DNA of 31,742 nt. Origin: an uncultured Ruminococcus sp. (lineage in GTDB: Bacteria; Bacillota_A; Clostridia; Oscillospirales; Acutalibacteraceae). Position numbers and translations under genes: made by a program. Shown here piece after piece: positions 6,817 to 15,740 of this stretch (position 1 is its first letter; every line of letters starts with the position of its first letter). The stretch lies in NCBI GenBank assembly GCA_902798605.1, contig CADBXH010000017.1:1-31742 (forward strand), given 5' to 3'. Under the pieces are notes generated by a model. That model was given only the letters and a program-made list of their open reading frames with translations, was not told the DNA's origin and did not search any database.

Positions 6817-8580
6817 TTAAATAGAATCGAAATTCTTCATCGCATCAATTCCGGTTTGACCGGTTCTTACCTTTACTACTTCCTCGACATCATAGACGAA
6901 GATCTTGCCGTCACCGATGTGACCGGTGTAGAGCACAGTCTTTGCCGTGTCGATGACCTTGCCGACAGGCACGGTGCAAACGACGATATTGACCTGTACC
7001 TTAGGCAGCAGGCTCGCCTCGATCTGAACGCCGCGGTAGTATTCGGGCTTACCCTTCTGGGTTCCGCAGCCAAGTACGTGAGTTACTGTCATACCGGTGA
7101 TACCGATTTCCATCATAGCGTTCTTGAGAGCCTCAAGACGGGCTTCCTTGCAGACGATCTCGACCTTGCTGATCTTTGGCTGTCCGTCGTCAAATACAGG
7201 GACTCTCTTGACCGGTACCGCGTCGGCAACGGGGGTATCTCCGCTGACGAGCACGGGAGGTGTATCGCCTTCCTCAACATACTCGGGAACCATACTGAAG
7301 CCTGCGTAAGCGGATGGCATATTGTGCTCGGTAGCATCGAGTCCGAGCATTTCCTCCTCGCGGCTGACGCGCAGACCGAAGATAGCTTTGATGACCAAGA
7401 AAACTACAGTCATAGTCGCGGCAGTCCAGAGGGCAACAGAACCAAATCCAAGCAACTGCAAGCCCATAAGCTCAAAGCCTCCGCCGTAGAACAGGCCGAC
7501 AAGCTTTTGACCCGAAGCGTTCGCAATCGCGTAACCGGGCGCTGTGTCGGTAGCGAAAAGACCAACCGCAAGAGTTCCCCAGATACCGTTCATCATATGA
7601 ACAGCTACTGCGCCGACGGGGTCGTCGATGTGGAGCACATAGTCGAGGAACCATACGCCAAAGCATACAAGCAAGCCCGCTACAGCTCCGATGATGATAG
7701 CTCCGAAAGCGTCGGTAACGTCACAGCCCGCCGTGATTGCAACCAAACCCGCCAAAGATGCGTTAAGACACATACTGACGTCGGGATGACCGTACTTGAT
7801 CCACGTAAAGATCATACATACGACCGTGGCGATAGCGGGAGCAACAGTGGTCGTCAAAAAGATAGATCCAAGCTGTTCAACAGATGTCGCAGCCGCGCCG
7901 TTAAAGCCGTACCAGCCGAGCCAGAGGATGAATACGCCAAGCGCACCCAATGCAATGTTATGACCGGGGAATGCTCCGACCTTGACGGTTCCGTCCTTTT
8001 CCTTTTTAAATTTGCCGATACGCGCGCCGAGGATCTTTGCACCGATAAGCGCCGAGATACCGCCGACCATATGGATAGCGCAGGAGCCGGCAAAATCGTG
8101 GAAGCCGAGCTGGCTCAGCCAGCCGCCGCCCCAGATCCAGTGCGCCTCGATCGGATAGATTACCGCCGAGATGATGCCGGAATAAACACAGTAGGATAAA
8201 AACTTTGTTCTCTCTGCCATTGCGCCCGAGACGATGGTCGCGGTCGTCGCGCAGAAAACAAGGTTGAATACGAAGGATGAAAAGTTGAAATTTGCGTAGG
8301 ATGAGAACAGATCAAAGCCGGGTTTGCCGATAAGTCCGATCAAGTCCTCACCCATCAGCAAGCCGAAACCGATCAAAATAAAGGTCACGGTTCCTATGCA
8401 GAAATCCATCAGGTTTTTCATAATGATGTTGCCGGTGTTCTTGGCGCGGGTAAAGCCCGCCTCGACCATCGCGAAGCCCGCCTGCATCCAAAATACAAGC
8501 GCAGCGCCGATCAAAAACCACACGGCAAAAAGCTGTTCGTTAGTCAACTGTGTGACAAGTTCTTTTAAAGATTCATTCAT
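6817..8580 (-). CDS. amt: Ammonium transporter fused to a GlnK/PII domain
   Basis: 587 aa. Residues 15-405 are an Amt/MEP/Rh channel with about 11 membrane helices. The pore twin histidines are visible as His170 (AGSCAIHMVGG) and His328 (GAVAVHMMNG). After a Pro/Val-rich linker (420-468), residues 470-580 are a complete PII domain: T-loop with Tyr514-Tyr515 (GKPEYYRG) and the B-loop signature YTGHIGDGKIFVYDVEEVV (551-569). In most bacteria GlnK is a separate protein that plugs Amt when nitrogen is plentiful; here it is covalently attached, so the gate would be built in. The uridylylation-type Tyr is kept, though no GlnD is nearby. The start has GGAG eight nt upstream. It follows glnN on the same strand, and a hairpin lies in its leader (8604-8644). 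Confidence 0.96.
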   Translation of the reverse strand: MNESLKELVTQLTNEQLFAVWFLIGAALVFWMQAGFAMVEAGFTRAKNTGNIIMKNLMDFCIGTVTFILIGFGLLMGEDLIGLIGKPGFDLFSSYANFNFSSFVFNLVFCATTATIVSGAMAERTKFLSYCVYSGIISAVIYPIEAHWIWGGGWLSQLGFHDFAGSCAIHMVGGISALIGAKILGARIGKFKKEKDGTVKVGAFPGHNIALGALGVFILWLGWYGFNGAAATSVEQLGSIFLTTTVAPAIATVVCMIFTWIKYGHPDVSMCLNASLAGLVAITAGCDVTDAFGAIIIGAVAGLLVCFGVWFLDYVLHIDDPVGAVAVHMMNGIWGTLAVGLFATDTAPGYAIANASGQKLVGLFYGGGFELMGLQLLGFGSVALWTAATMTVVFLVIKAIFGLRVSREEEMLGLDATEHNMPSAYAGFSMVPEYVEEGDTPPVLVSGDTPVADAVPVKRVPVFDDGQPKISKVEIVCKEARLEALKNAMMEIGITGMTVTHVLGCGTQKGKPEYYRGVQIEASLLPKVQVNIVVCTVPVGKVIDTAKTVLYTGHIGDGKIFVYDVEEVVKVRTGQTGIDAMKNFDSI

Positions 8581-8603
8581 ATTGATTACTCCATTTCATA
8601 TGA

Positions 8604-8644
8604 CACAACGGCGAGTGATTCAAAAGAATCAACACGCCGTTGTG
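8604..8644 (-). promoter_or_regulatory. Leader hairpin upstream of amt
   Basis: CACAACGGCG (8604-8613) pairs with CGCCGTTGTG (8635-8644), with an inner TGATTC/GAATCA stem. It has no T-run, so it is not a standard terminator, and it lies 24 nt above the amt start. It may end the glnN transcript, protect RNA or regulate amt. 8645-8767 shows no clear promoter. Confidence 0.5.
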
Positions 8645-8767
8645 CCTGTCTTATGTTAGCCTATCGGAAGATAGCAAATTGATTAAAAACTGAAAACTAA
8701 TAATTTAAGATTTAAGAATATCGGATCGCTTAAATCCGAATAATATTTGTTTTCAGTGCTACTCGAC

Positions 8768-10855
8768 TTATACACTGAATAATAAATCGGTATAGCTCGG
8801 GTATGGCCAGAACTTTCTTGATGTCTGAGCTTCCATTTTGTCGCCAGACTCACGCAGCTCGTTCATTTTCGGGATAACGAATTGCTGATAGTAATGAGCT
8901 TCCTCATTCGGGTCGGTCAATACAGATGCTTCAGCGACCTGTTCTGTTAATTCATCCGTCAGACGGATAAAGTTTTCAAGCTCTTCGGATAAGGTGATGA
9001 TAAGCCTTTCCTCCAATTTTACGGGAACGGATTCGGACACCTGCTTTTTGGCAACTACCGTGTCAGCAAGCTCGTGGATGAACGATGATACCGCGGGAAT
9101 AATATCGCAGTGCGCCATCTGCTGCATTGTCAGACCCTCGATGTTGATCTGCTTTGAGTACATTTCGAGCTCGATCTCGCAGCGTGCGCGGAGCTCGCTC
9201 TCCGAATAAATATTGTTCTTGGTAAATAACTTGACGTTCTTTTCGTCAAGGAAATGATCGAACGCTTCGGGCAGAGTCTTCAAATTCATCAGACCTCTGC
9301 GCTCGGCTTCCTCTACCCTCTCGTCCGAGTAGTTGTCGCCGTCAAAAATAATTCTTTGATGCGCGGTCAGCGTATCCTTTACCAGCGCTCTTACAGCTGC
9401 TTCAATGTCGGATGCGTCCTTTAATACCTCGTAGAACTGTGACAGCTCCTCGGCAACCATAGTGTTGAGCATATAGTTCGGGCAACCGATATTGAGCGAT
9501 GAACCGAGCGCACGGAACTCGAATTTATTGCCCGTGAAAGCAAACGGAGACGTGCGGTTTCTGTCTGAGTTATCGACCTTAAAATCAGCAAGCACATCAA
9601 CACCGGTTTGCATACGCGCGGTTTTGTCGCTGTGATAATCCTCTCCGTTGATGATCGAATGTACCAGCGCGTCAAGATTGTCGCCGAGATACATAGAGAT
9701 GATCGCGGGAGGCGCTTCGTTAGCGCCGAGCCTGTGGTCGTTGCCCGAGGAAGCTACGGTGATCCTTAACAGATCCTGATACTCGTCAACAGCCTTGACT
9801 ACCGCCGCAAGGAACAGCAGGAACTGGGTGTTGTTTTCGGGTCGCTTGCCGGGGTTGAGAAGGTTTTCTCCCGTGTTAGTCGAAATCGACCAGTTATTAT
9901 GCTTTCCCGAGCCGTTTACTCCCTTGAAGGGCTTTTCGTGCAGGAGGCAAACAAGACCGTGCTTCTTTGCGACCTTCTTCATAATCTCCATTGTCAGCTC
10001 GTTATGATCGGTCGCGATATTTGAGGTGGAGAAGATCGGCGCAAGCTCGTGCTGTGACGGCGCAACCTCGTTGTGCTTTGTCTTTGCCAAAATACCGAGC
10101 TTCCAAAGCTCCTCGTCGAGATCGCGCATATATGCCGAAACCCTTGTTTTGATAGAACCAAAGTAGTGATCCTCGAGCTCCTGCCCCTTGGGCGCCATAG
10201 CTCCGAACAGTGTTCTGCCTGTCAGCTTCAGGTCAACACGCTTATTGTATAAATCTCTGTCGATCAAAAAGTATTCCTGCTCGGGTCCGACAGTTGTTGA
10301 TACGCGAGTGACATCGGTTTTGCCAAGCAAATGCAAAACCTTTACCGCCTCTGCGCTGAGTCTTTCCATAGAACGCAGGAGAGGTGTTTTTTTATCGAGC
10401 ACCTCGCCTGTATACGAACAGAACGCGGTGGGGATATACAATGAACCGTCGCGGACAAATGCGGGTGATGTGGGATCCCACGTGGTGTAACCCCTTGCCT
10501 CAAAGGTCGCGCGGATACCGCCGGACGGGAATGACGATGCGTCGGGTTCGCCCTTGATAAGCTCCTTGCCTGAGAATTCCATAATAATACCGTCGCCGGC
10601 GGGCTGGATAAAGCTGTCGTGTTTCTCGGCGGTCACTCCTGTCATTGGCTGGAACCAGTGGGTAAAGTGAGTTGCACCGAGCTCTACCGCCCAATCCTTC
10701 ATAGCGGCGGCAACAACATTAGCTACATTCTCATCAAGCGGTTCGCCGTTTTCCACGGTCTTTTTAAGGGTCTTGTAGGTAGCCTTCGGCAAGCGCTCTC
10801 GCATTACCTTGTCGTTGAACACCATACTTCCGAACAATTCGGGAACCTTCGTCAT
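8768..10855 (-). CDS. glnN: Glutamine synthetase type III
   Basis: 695 aa, the size of GSIII (about 700) rather than GSI (about 450). It makes glutamine from glutamate, ammonia and ATP. Motifs include EQEYFLID (about 192-199), [14 protein letters not shown] (262-275) and [12 protein letters not shown] (about 315-326), plus the segments [16 protein letters not shown] and [16 protein letters not shown]. The start at 10855 has GGAGAG upstream; an in-frame ATG at 10933 would coincide with the predicted transcription start and lies inside the leader hairpin, so it is rejected. The promoter is at 10941-10969. It is transcribed away from gltBD and toward amt, giving a compact nitrogen regulon. Confidence 0.97.
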   Translation of the reverse strand: MTKVPELFGSMVFNDKVMRERLPKATYKTLKKTVENGEPLDENVANVVAAAMKDWAVELGATHFTHWFQPMTGVTAEKHDSFIQPAGDGIIMEFSGKELIKGEPDASSFPSGGIRATFEARGYTTWDPTSPAFVRDGSLYIPTAFCSYTGEVLDKKTPLLRSMERLSAEAVKVLHLLGKTDVTRVSTTVGPEQEYFLIDRDLYNKRVDLKLTGRTLFGAMAPKGQELEDHYFGSIKTRVSAYMRDLDEELWKLGILAKTKHNEVAPSQHELAPIFSTSNIATDHNELTMEIMKKVAKKHGLVCLLHEKPFKGVNGSGKHNNWSISTNTGENLLNPGKRPENNTQFLLFLAAVVKAVDEYQDLLRITVASSGNDHRLGANEAPPAIISMYLGDNLDALVHSIINGEDYHSDKTARMQTGVDVLADFKVDNSDRNRTSPFAFTGNKFEFRALGSSLNIGCPNYMLNTMVAEELSQFYEVLKDASDIEAAVRALVKDTLTAHQRIIFDGDNYSDERVEEAERRGLMNLKTLPEAFDHFLDEKNVKLFTKNNIYSESELRARCEIELEMYSKQINIEGLTMQQMAHCDIIPAVSSFIHELADTVVAKKQVSESVPVKLEERLIITLSEELENFIRLTDELTEQVAEASVLTDPNEEAHYYQQFVIPKMNELRESGDKMEAQTSRKFWPYPSYTDLLFSV

Positions 10856-10889
10856 AATTATCTCTCCTATCTTTATGTTGATAAAAGCA

Positions 10890-10925
10890 AAAGGCACCGA
10901 CGGCTTTTTAGTCGTCAGCGCCTTT
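10890..10925 (-). promoter_or_regulatory. Attenuator-like hairpin in the glnN leader
   Basis: On the minus strand AAAGGCGCTGACG pairs with CGTCGGTGCCTTT (11 of 13 Watson-Crick, two wobble), followed by TGCTTTTATC. It lies between the predicted transcription start (about 10934) and the glnN ribosome site. It looks like an intrinsic terminator in a 5' leader, so transcription attenuation is possible. The ligand or protein is unknown. Confidence 0.5.
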
Positions 10926-10940
10926 GCTATCATTGCCGCT

Positions 10941-10969
10941 ATTATATAACATCGTTAAAAGTTTGTCAA
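10941..10969 (-). promoter_or_regulatory. glnN promoter
   Basis: Minus strand TTGACA (10964-10969), 17-nt spacer, TATAAT (10941-10946). It is a full consensus sigma-A-type promoter about 86 nt upstream of the chosen start. Confidence 0.85.
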
Positions 10970-10976
10970 GAGTTTT

Positions 10977-11001
10977 TGCAAGATTTTTTTTAGTTCTTGC
11001 A
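10977..11001. promoter_or_regulatory. Inverted repeat between the divergent glnN and gltB promoters
   Basis: TGCAAGA (10977-10983) and TCTTGCA (10995-11001) flank an 11-nt T-rich spacer, just upstream of the glnN -35. A related pair occurs in the gltB leader. It could be an operator for a nitrogen regulator; no regulator gene is adjacent. Confidence 0.35.
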
Positions 11002-11084
11002 GATTTAACAATAATATCTATTAATCAAATAAAGTATTTTATTTAATTATGAATATTTACTGAATAAAAAATGCAGAATCACTA

Positions 11085-11113
11085 TTGACAAGTTAAAATA
11101 TGCGTAATATAAT
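11085..11113 (+). promoter_or_regulatory. gltB promoter
   Basis: TTGACA (11085-11090), 17-nt spacer, TATAAT (11108-11113). The predicted start is near 11120, leaving a leader of about 58 nt before gltB. Confidence 0.85.
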
Positions 11114-11130
11114 AATTGATGTAATGAATT

Positions 11131-11158
11131 TTGCAGGACAAAAATAAAATTCCTGCAA
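11131..11158 (+). promoter_or_regulatory. Inverted repeat in the gltB leader
   Basis: TTGCAGGA (11131-11138) and TCCTGCAA (11151-11158) form a perfect 8-bp stem with a 12-nt A-rich loop, directly before the ribosome site GGAAGG (11162). It could be an RNA hairpin controlling translation or a DNA operator. Confidence 0.45.
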
Positions 11159-11177
11159 TACGGAAGGATTGATTTCT

Positions 11178-14100
11178 ATGCCATTCGCTGAAAACGGACG
11201 CGCAGACGAAGAACAAATGTTAAAAAATTCACTCTATTCGCCGAGCTTTGAGCATGACAACTGCGGTATCGGAGCGGTAGTAAATATCAAGGGAAACCGC
11301 TCACACTCGACTGTCGAGGACGCGCTTACTATAGTAGAAACACTGGAGCACCGCGCGGGCAAGGACGCCGAGGGAAAAACCGGCGACGGAGTAGGCATCC
11401 TATTGCAGATCTCGCATAAATTCTTTTACAAAGTTGCAAAATCGCTCGATATCAAGTTGCGTTCAGAACGCGATTACGCGGTCGGAATGTTCTTTTTCCC
11501 GCAAAATGAGCTCAGACGGAATCAGGCAAAGAAGATGTTTGAGATCATCGCCGAAAAAGAAGGCTTGACCGTGCTCGGCTGGAGAGACGTTCCGTCCGAT
11601 CCGGCTGTTATAGGTGCGAAGGCTTTGGAGTGTATGCCGAGCATTCAGCAGTGCTTTATCGACCGTCCTCAGGACGTCAACCGCGGTATAGATTTTGACC
11701 GCAAGCTGTTTGTCGCAAGACGTTTTTTTGAGCAGAGCAATGAGGATACGTATGTTGTATCGCTGTCAAGCCGCACGATCGTATACAAGGGAATGTTCCT
11801 TGTCGGCGATCTCAGAAATTTTTACCTTGATTTGCAGGATAAAGATTACGAATCCGCGATAGCTTTGGTCCACTCGCGTTTTTCAACCAATACCTTCCCG
11901 AGCTGGCAGAAGGCTCATCCCAACAGGATGATCGTCCATAACGGAGAAATCAACACCATACGCGGCAATGCAGATAAAATGCTCGCGCGCGAGGAAACTA
12001 TGCAGAGCGAGCAGCTGATGGGCGATTTTGACAAGGTTCTGCCCGTTATCAATCCGGACGGTTCTGACTCTGCAAGGCTCGACAATACGCTTGAGTTCCT
12101 CGTAATGAGCGGAATGGAGCTGCCTTTGGCTGTTATGATAACTATCCCCGAGCCGTGGGACAACAACCACGCCATGCCGCAAAAAGAGAGGGATTTTTAT
12201 CAGTACTATGCCACAATGATGGAGCCGTGGGACGGTCCCGCTTCTATCCTTTTCTCGGACGGCGACGTGATGGGCGCTGTGCTCGACCGCAACGGGCTCA
12301 GACCTTCAAGGTATTACATCACAGACGACGACAATCTTATCCTGTCCTCAGAGGTCGGAGCGCTGCCTGTTCCCGCGGAGAAAATCGTCAAAAAGGAAAG
12401 GCTGCACCCCGGCAAAATGCTGCTTGTCGACACTGTTCAGGGACGTTTGATCGACGACGAGGAAATCAAAATGCAGTACGCATCGCGTCAGCCCTACGGC
12501 GAGTGGCTCGACTATAATCTGACAAGATTAAAATATCTTAAAGTGCCCAACGCAAAGGTCGAGGAGCATGCGCGTCCCGAAAAACGCAAGCTGCAAAAAG
12601 CTTTCGGCTACACCTACGAGGACGTGATGACGACCATCCTTCCCATGGCGCAAAACGGCTCTGAGCCTATCGCGGCGATGGGCAGCGACAAGCCCTTGGC
12701 TGTACTTTCAAAACAACCTCAGCCGCTGTTTGACTACTTCAAGCAGAGCTTTGCGCAGGTCACGAACCCTCCGATCGACGCTATCCGCGAGGAGATCGTC
12801 ACCTCGACTACTATATATATAGGAAAAGACGGAAACATCTTGGAGGAACAGCCCGACAACTGCAAGGTCATCAAGGTGCGCAACCCGATTTTGACATCAA
12901 CAGGGCTTTTGAAGCTGAAGAAGATGAACCTTTCGGGCTTCAAGGTTGCCGTCATCCCAACGCTTTACTATAAAAACACAAAGCTCAGCAAGGCGATCCG
13001 CCGTCTGTTTGTAGAAGCAGACAAGGCGTGCGCCGACGGCGCGAATATCCTGATTCTGTCCGACAGAGGAGTTGACGAGAACCGCTTGGCTATCCCGTCA
13101 CTGCTCGCTGTTTCGGCGCTTCATCAGCACCTGGTAGCGACCAAAAAGCGCACGGCGCTGTCTATCATTTTAGAGAGCGGAGAACCGCGGGAGGTACACC
13201 ACTTTGCGACACTTCTCGCCTACGGCGCGAGCGCGGTCAATCCGTATCTGGTGCACGAGACCATCCACGAGCTTATCCACGACAATCTGCTCGATAAGGA
13301 CTACTACGCAGCAGTAAACGACTACAACGACGCAGTACTGCACGGTATCGTCAAGATCGCTTCTAAGATGGGTATTTCTACGATCCAGTCGTATCAGGGC
13401 TCAAAAAACTTTGAAGCTATAGGACTGGGCAAGGATTTGATCGACGAGTACTTCACCGGCACTGTAAGCCGTATCGGCGGCATCACCTTAGAGGATGTCG
13501 AGCATAACAACGACCGCCTGCACACCGCTGCTTTTGACCCGCTCGGATTAACAGTGAGCAACGAGATACCCTCGCGCGGAGGTCATAAGATCAGAAGCGG
13601 CAAGGAGGAACACCTCTACAACCCGCAGACGATCCACGCGTTACAGAACGCGACAAAAAACAACGATTACGAGCTGTTCAAAAAATACAGCCATATGCTG
13701 ACAGAGGAGATGGATCCCGTCAGCCTGCGCGGACTGCTCGACTTTAATTACGCGGAAACTCCCGTTCCGCTCGACGAGGTCGAGAGCGTTGACAACATCG
13801 TAAAGCGCTTCAAGTCCGGCGCTATGAGCTACGGCTCTATCTCTCAGGAGGCGCACGAATCGCTGGCAATCGCTATGAACAAGCTCGGCGGCAAGTCGAA
13901 CTCCGGCGAGGGCGGCGAGAGCCCCGAGCGTATCGCAACAAAAGGAAAAGAAACTAACCGCTGCTCAGCAATCAAGCAGGTCGCTTCGGGACGCTTCGGC
14001 GTTACCTCGGCATATCTTAACTCAGCCGACGAGCTGCAAATAAAAATGGCGCAGGGCGCAAAGCCCGGCGAGGGCGGTCATCTGCCCGGCAACAAGGTCT

Positions 14101-15740
14101 ATCCTTGGATAGCAAAAACCAGACATTCAACCCCCGGCGTATCGCTGATCTCACCTCCTCCCCACCACGATATATATTCTATCGAGGACTTGGCGCAGCT
14201 GATCTACGACCTCAAAAACGCCAACAAAAAGGCGCGTATCTCGGTCAAGCTCGTATCCGAGGCGGGAGTCGGTACAGTAGCCGCAGGCGTTGCAAAGGCA
14301 GGCGCAGAGGTAATTTTGATCTCGGGCTATGACGGCGGCACAGGCGCTGCTCCGAGGAGCTCGATCTACAACGCAGGTCTGCCGTGGGAGCTCGGACTCG
14401 CCGAGGCTCACCAGACATTGATTCTCAACGGCTTGCGCGACAAGGTAGTTATCGAGACCGACGGCAAGCTTATGACGGGTCGTGACGTTGCGATCGCGGC
14501 GATCTTGGGCGCTGAGGAGTTCGGATTTGCGACCGCTCCGCTGGTAACTCTGGGCTGCGCTATGATGCGTGTCTGCAACCTTGACAGCTGTCCGTTCGGT
14601 GTTGCCACCCAGAATCCCGAGCTCAGAAAACGCTTTAAAGGCAAGCCCGAATATGTGATGAACTTTATGCTTTTCATCGCTCAGGAATTGAGAGAATATA
14701 TGGCAAAGCTCGGCGTGCGCACGGTCGATGATCTGGTCGGCAGGACTGATTTGCTTAAAAGAAACGACAGAGAAAGCAAAATAGATCTGTCGCAATTGTT
14801 AAACACCGATTTTGCAAATGAAAAAATTTCATATACAGATAAAAACAAGTACGATTTCAAGCTCGGCGATACCCTCGACGAGAAGGTCATCGGAAAGAGA
14901 ATGAAAAAAGCCTTTGATTCGTGCGAACCAAAGACGATCAAAATCGACGTCAAAAATACCGACCGTTCGCTCGGTACGGCGTTCGGCTCGGAGATCACCA
15001 AAAAGTACGGCGATTCGCTTGAGAATGATACCTACAGGGTCGTCTGCAACGGCTCGGGAGGTCAAAGCTTCGGCGCGTTCATCCCCAAAGGCCTGACGCT
15101 TGAATTAAAGGGCGACAGCAACGATTACTTCGGCAAGGGACTTTCGGGCGGCAAGCTGATCGTTTATCCACCCGAGGGCAGCAAATTTAAGGCTGAGGAA
15201 AACATCATCATCGGCAATGTTGCTCTCTACGGCGCGACATCCGGCGAAGCGTTTATCAACGGTGTCGCAGGCGAACGCTTCTGTGTTCGTAACTCGGGAG
15301 CTGCCGCGGTTGTTGAAGGCGTCGGCGAGCACGGCTGTGAGTATATGACAGGCGGTACCGCTGTTATCTTGGGCAGAACGGGCAAAAACTTTGCCGCAGG
15401 AATGTCCGGCGGCGTAGCGTATGTTCTTGACGAGCACCATCATCTTTACAAGAAGCTCAACAAGGAGCTTGTCGAGTGCTCGGAGCTGAATGATCAGCGC
15501 GACATTGTAAAGTTACAGGCACTGATCTCAAAGCACGTTGCGGCTACAGGCAGCGCCAAAGGCGAAGAAATACTAAAGAATTTCAACAGATATTTACCCT
15601 TGTTCAAAAAAGTTATCCCGCGCGATTACAAAAACGTCACGGAAGCTATCGAGCAGAACGAGCGCAGCGGTATGGACGCGGAAAAATCGAGGATAGAAGC
15701 ATTCTATCAACTTATACACGCAAAGGAGGCTGAGAGCTGA
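11178..15740 (+). CDS. gltB: Glutamate synthase, large (alpha) subunit
   Basis: 1520 aa, full length for bacterial GltB. It converts glutamine and 2-oxoglutarate to two glutamates with electrons from GltD. The class II amidotransferase domain is N-terminal, and Cys29 in HDNCGIG should become the catalytic N-terminal residue after removal of a 28-residue propeptide. The FMN synthase domain has GYDGGTGAAPRSS (about 1048-1060) and the 3Fe-4S cysteines CAMMRVCNLDSC (about 1125). The C-terminal beta-helix (about 1290-1420) has repeated glycine turns such as GKGLSGGKLIV and GEHGCEYMTGG. The start at 11178 has GGAAGG ten nt upstream; a TTG at 11169 is too close. The stop TGA shares its A with the gltD ATG, so the subunits are translationally coupled. 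Confidence 0.97.
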   Translation: MPFAENGRADEEQMLKNSLYSPSFEHDNCGIGAVVNIKGNRSHSTVEDALTIVETLEHRAGKDAEGKTGDGVGILLQISHKFFYKVAKSLDIKLRSERDYAVGMFFFPQNELRRNQAKKMFEIIAEKEGLTVLGWRDVPSDPAVIGAKALECMPSIQQCFIDRPQDVNRGIDFDRKLFVARRFFEQSNEDTYVVSLSSRTIVYKGMFLVGDLRNFYLDLQDKDYESAIALVHSRFSTNTFPSWQKAHPNRMIVHNGEINTIRGNADKMLAREETMQSEQLMGDFDKVLPVINPDGSDSARLDNTLEFLVMSGMELPLAVMITIPEPWDNNHAMPQKERDFYQYYATMMEPWDGPASILFSDGDVMGAVLDRNGLRPSRYYITDDDNLILSSEVGALPVPAEKIVKKERLHPGKMLLVDTVQGRLIDDEEIKMQYASRQPYGEWLDYNLTRLKYLKVPNAKVEEHARPEKRKLQKAFGYTYEDVMTTILPMAQNGSEPIAAMGSDKPLAVLSKQPQPLFDYFKQSFAQVTNPPIDAIREEIVTSTTIYIGKDGNILEEQPDNCKVIKVRNPILTSTGLLKLKKMNLSGFKVAVIPTLYYKNTKLSKAIRRLFVEADKACADGANILILSDRGVDENRLAIPSLLAVSALHQHLVATKKRTALSIILESGEPREVHHFATLLAYGASAVNPYLVHETIHELIHDNLLDKDYYAAVNDYNDAVLHGIVKIASKMGISTIQSYQGSKNFEAIGLGKDLIDEYFTGTVSRIGGITLEDVEHNNDRLHTAAFDPLGLTVSNEIPSRGGHKIRSGKEEHLYNPQTIHALQNATKNNDYELFKKYSHMLTEEMDPVSLRGLLDFNYAETPVPLDEVESVDNIVKRFKSGAMSYGSISQEAHESLAIAMNKLGGKSNSGEGGESPERIATKGKETNRCSAIKQVASGRFGVTSAYLNSADELQIKMAQGAKPGEGGHLPGNKVYPWIAKTRHSTPGVSLISPPPHHDIYSIEDLAQLIYDLKNANKKARISVKLVSEAGVGTVAAGVAKAGAEVILISGYDGGTGAAPRSSIYNAGLPWELGLAEAHQTLILNGLRDKVVIETDGKLMTGRDVAIAAILGAEEFGFATAPLVTLGCAMMRVCNLDSCPFGVATQNPELRKRFKGKPEYVMNFMLFIAQELREYMAKLGVRTVDDLVGRTDLLKRNDRESKIDLSQLLNTDFANEKISYTDKNKYDFKLGDTLDEKVIGKRMKKAFDSCEPKTIKIDVKNTDRSLGTAFGSEITKKYGDSLENDTYRVVCNGSGGQSFGAFIPKGLTLELKGDSNDYFGKGLSGGKLIVYPPEGSKFKAEENIIIGNVALYGATSGEAFINGVAGERFCVRNSGAAAVVEGVGEHGCEYMTGGTAVILGRTGKNFAAGMSGGVAYVLDEHHHLYKKLNKELVECSELNDQRDIVKLQALISKHVAATGSAKGEEILKNFNRYLPLFKKVIPRDYKNVTEAIEQNERSGMDAEKSRIEAFYQLIHAKEAES

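Noticed and set aside
6856..8199. 447-codon plus-strand frame inside amt
   Set aside because: Mirror frame of a GC-biased coding strand; the minus strand carries all Amt and PII motifs.
8604..8660. ANTAR-type antitermination hairpins upstream of amt
   Set aside because: The two nearby stems lack hexanucleotide loops with the required A and G positions.
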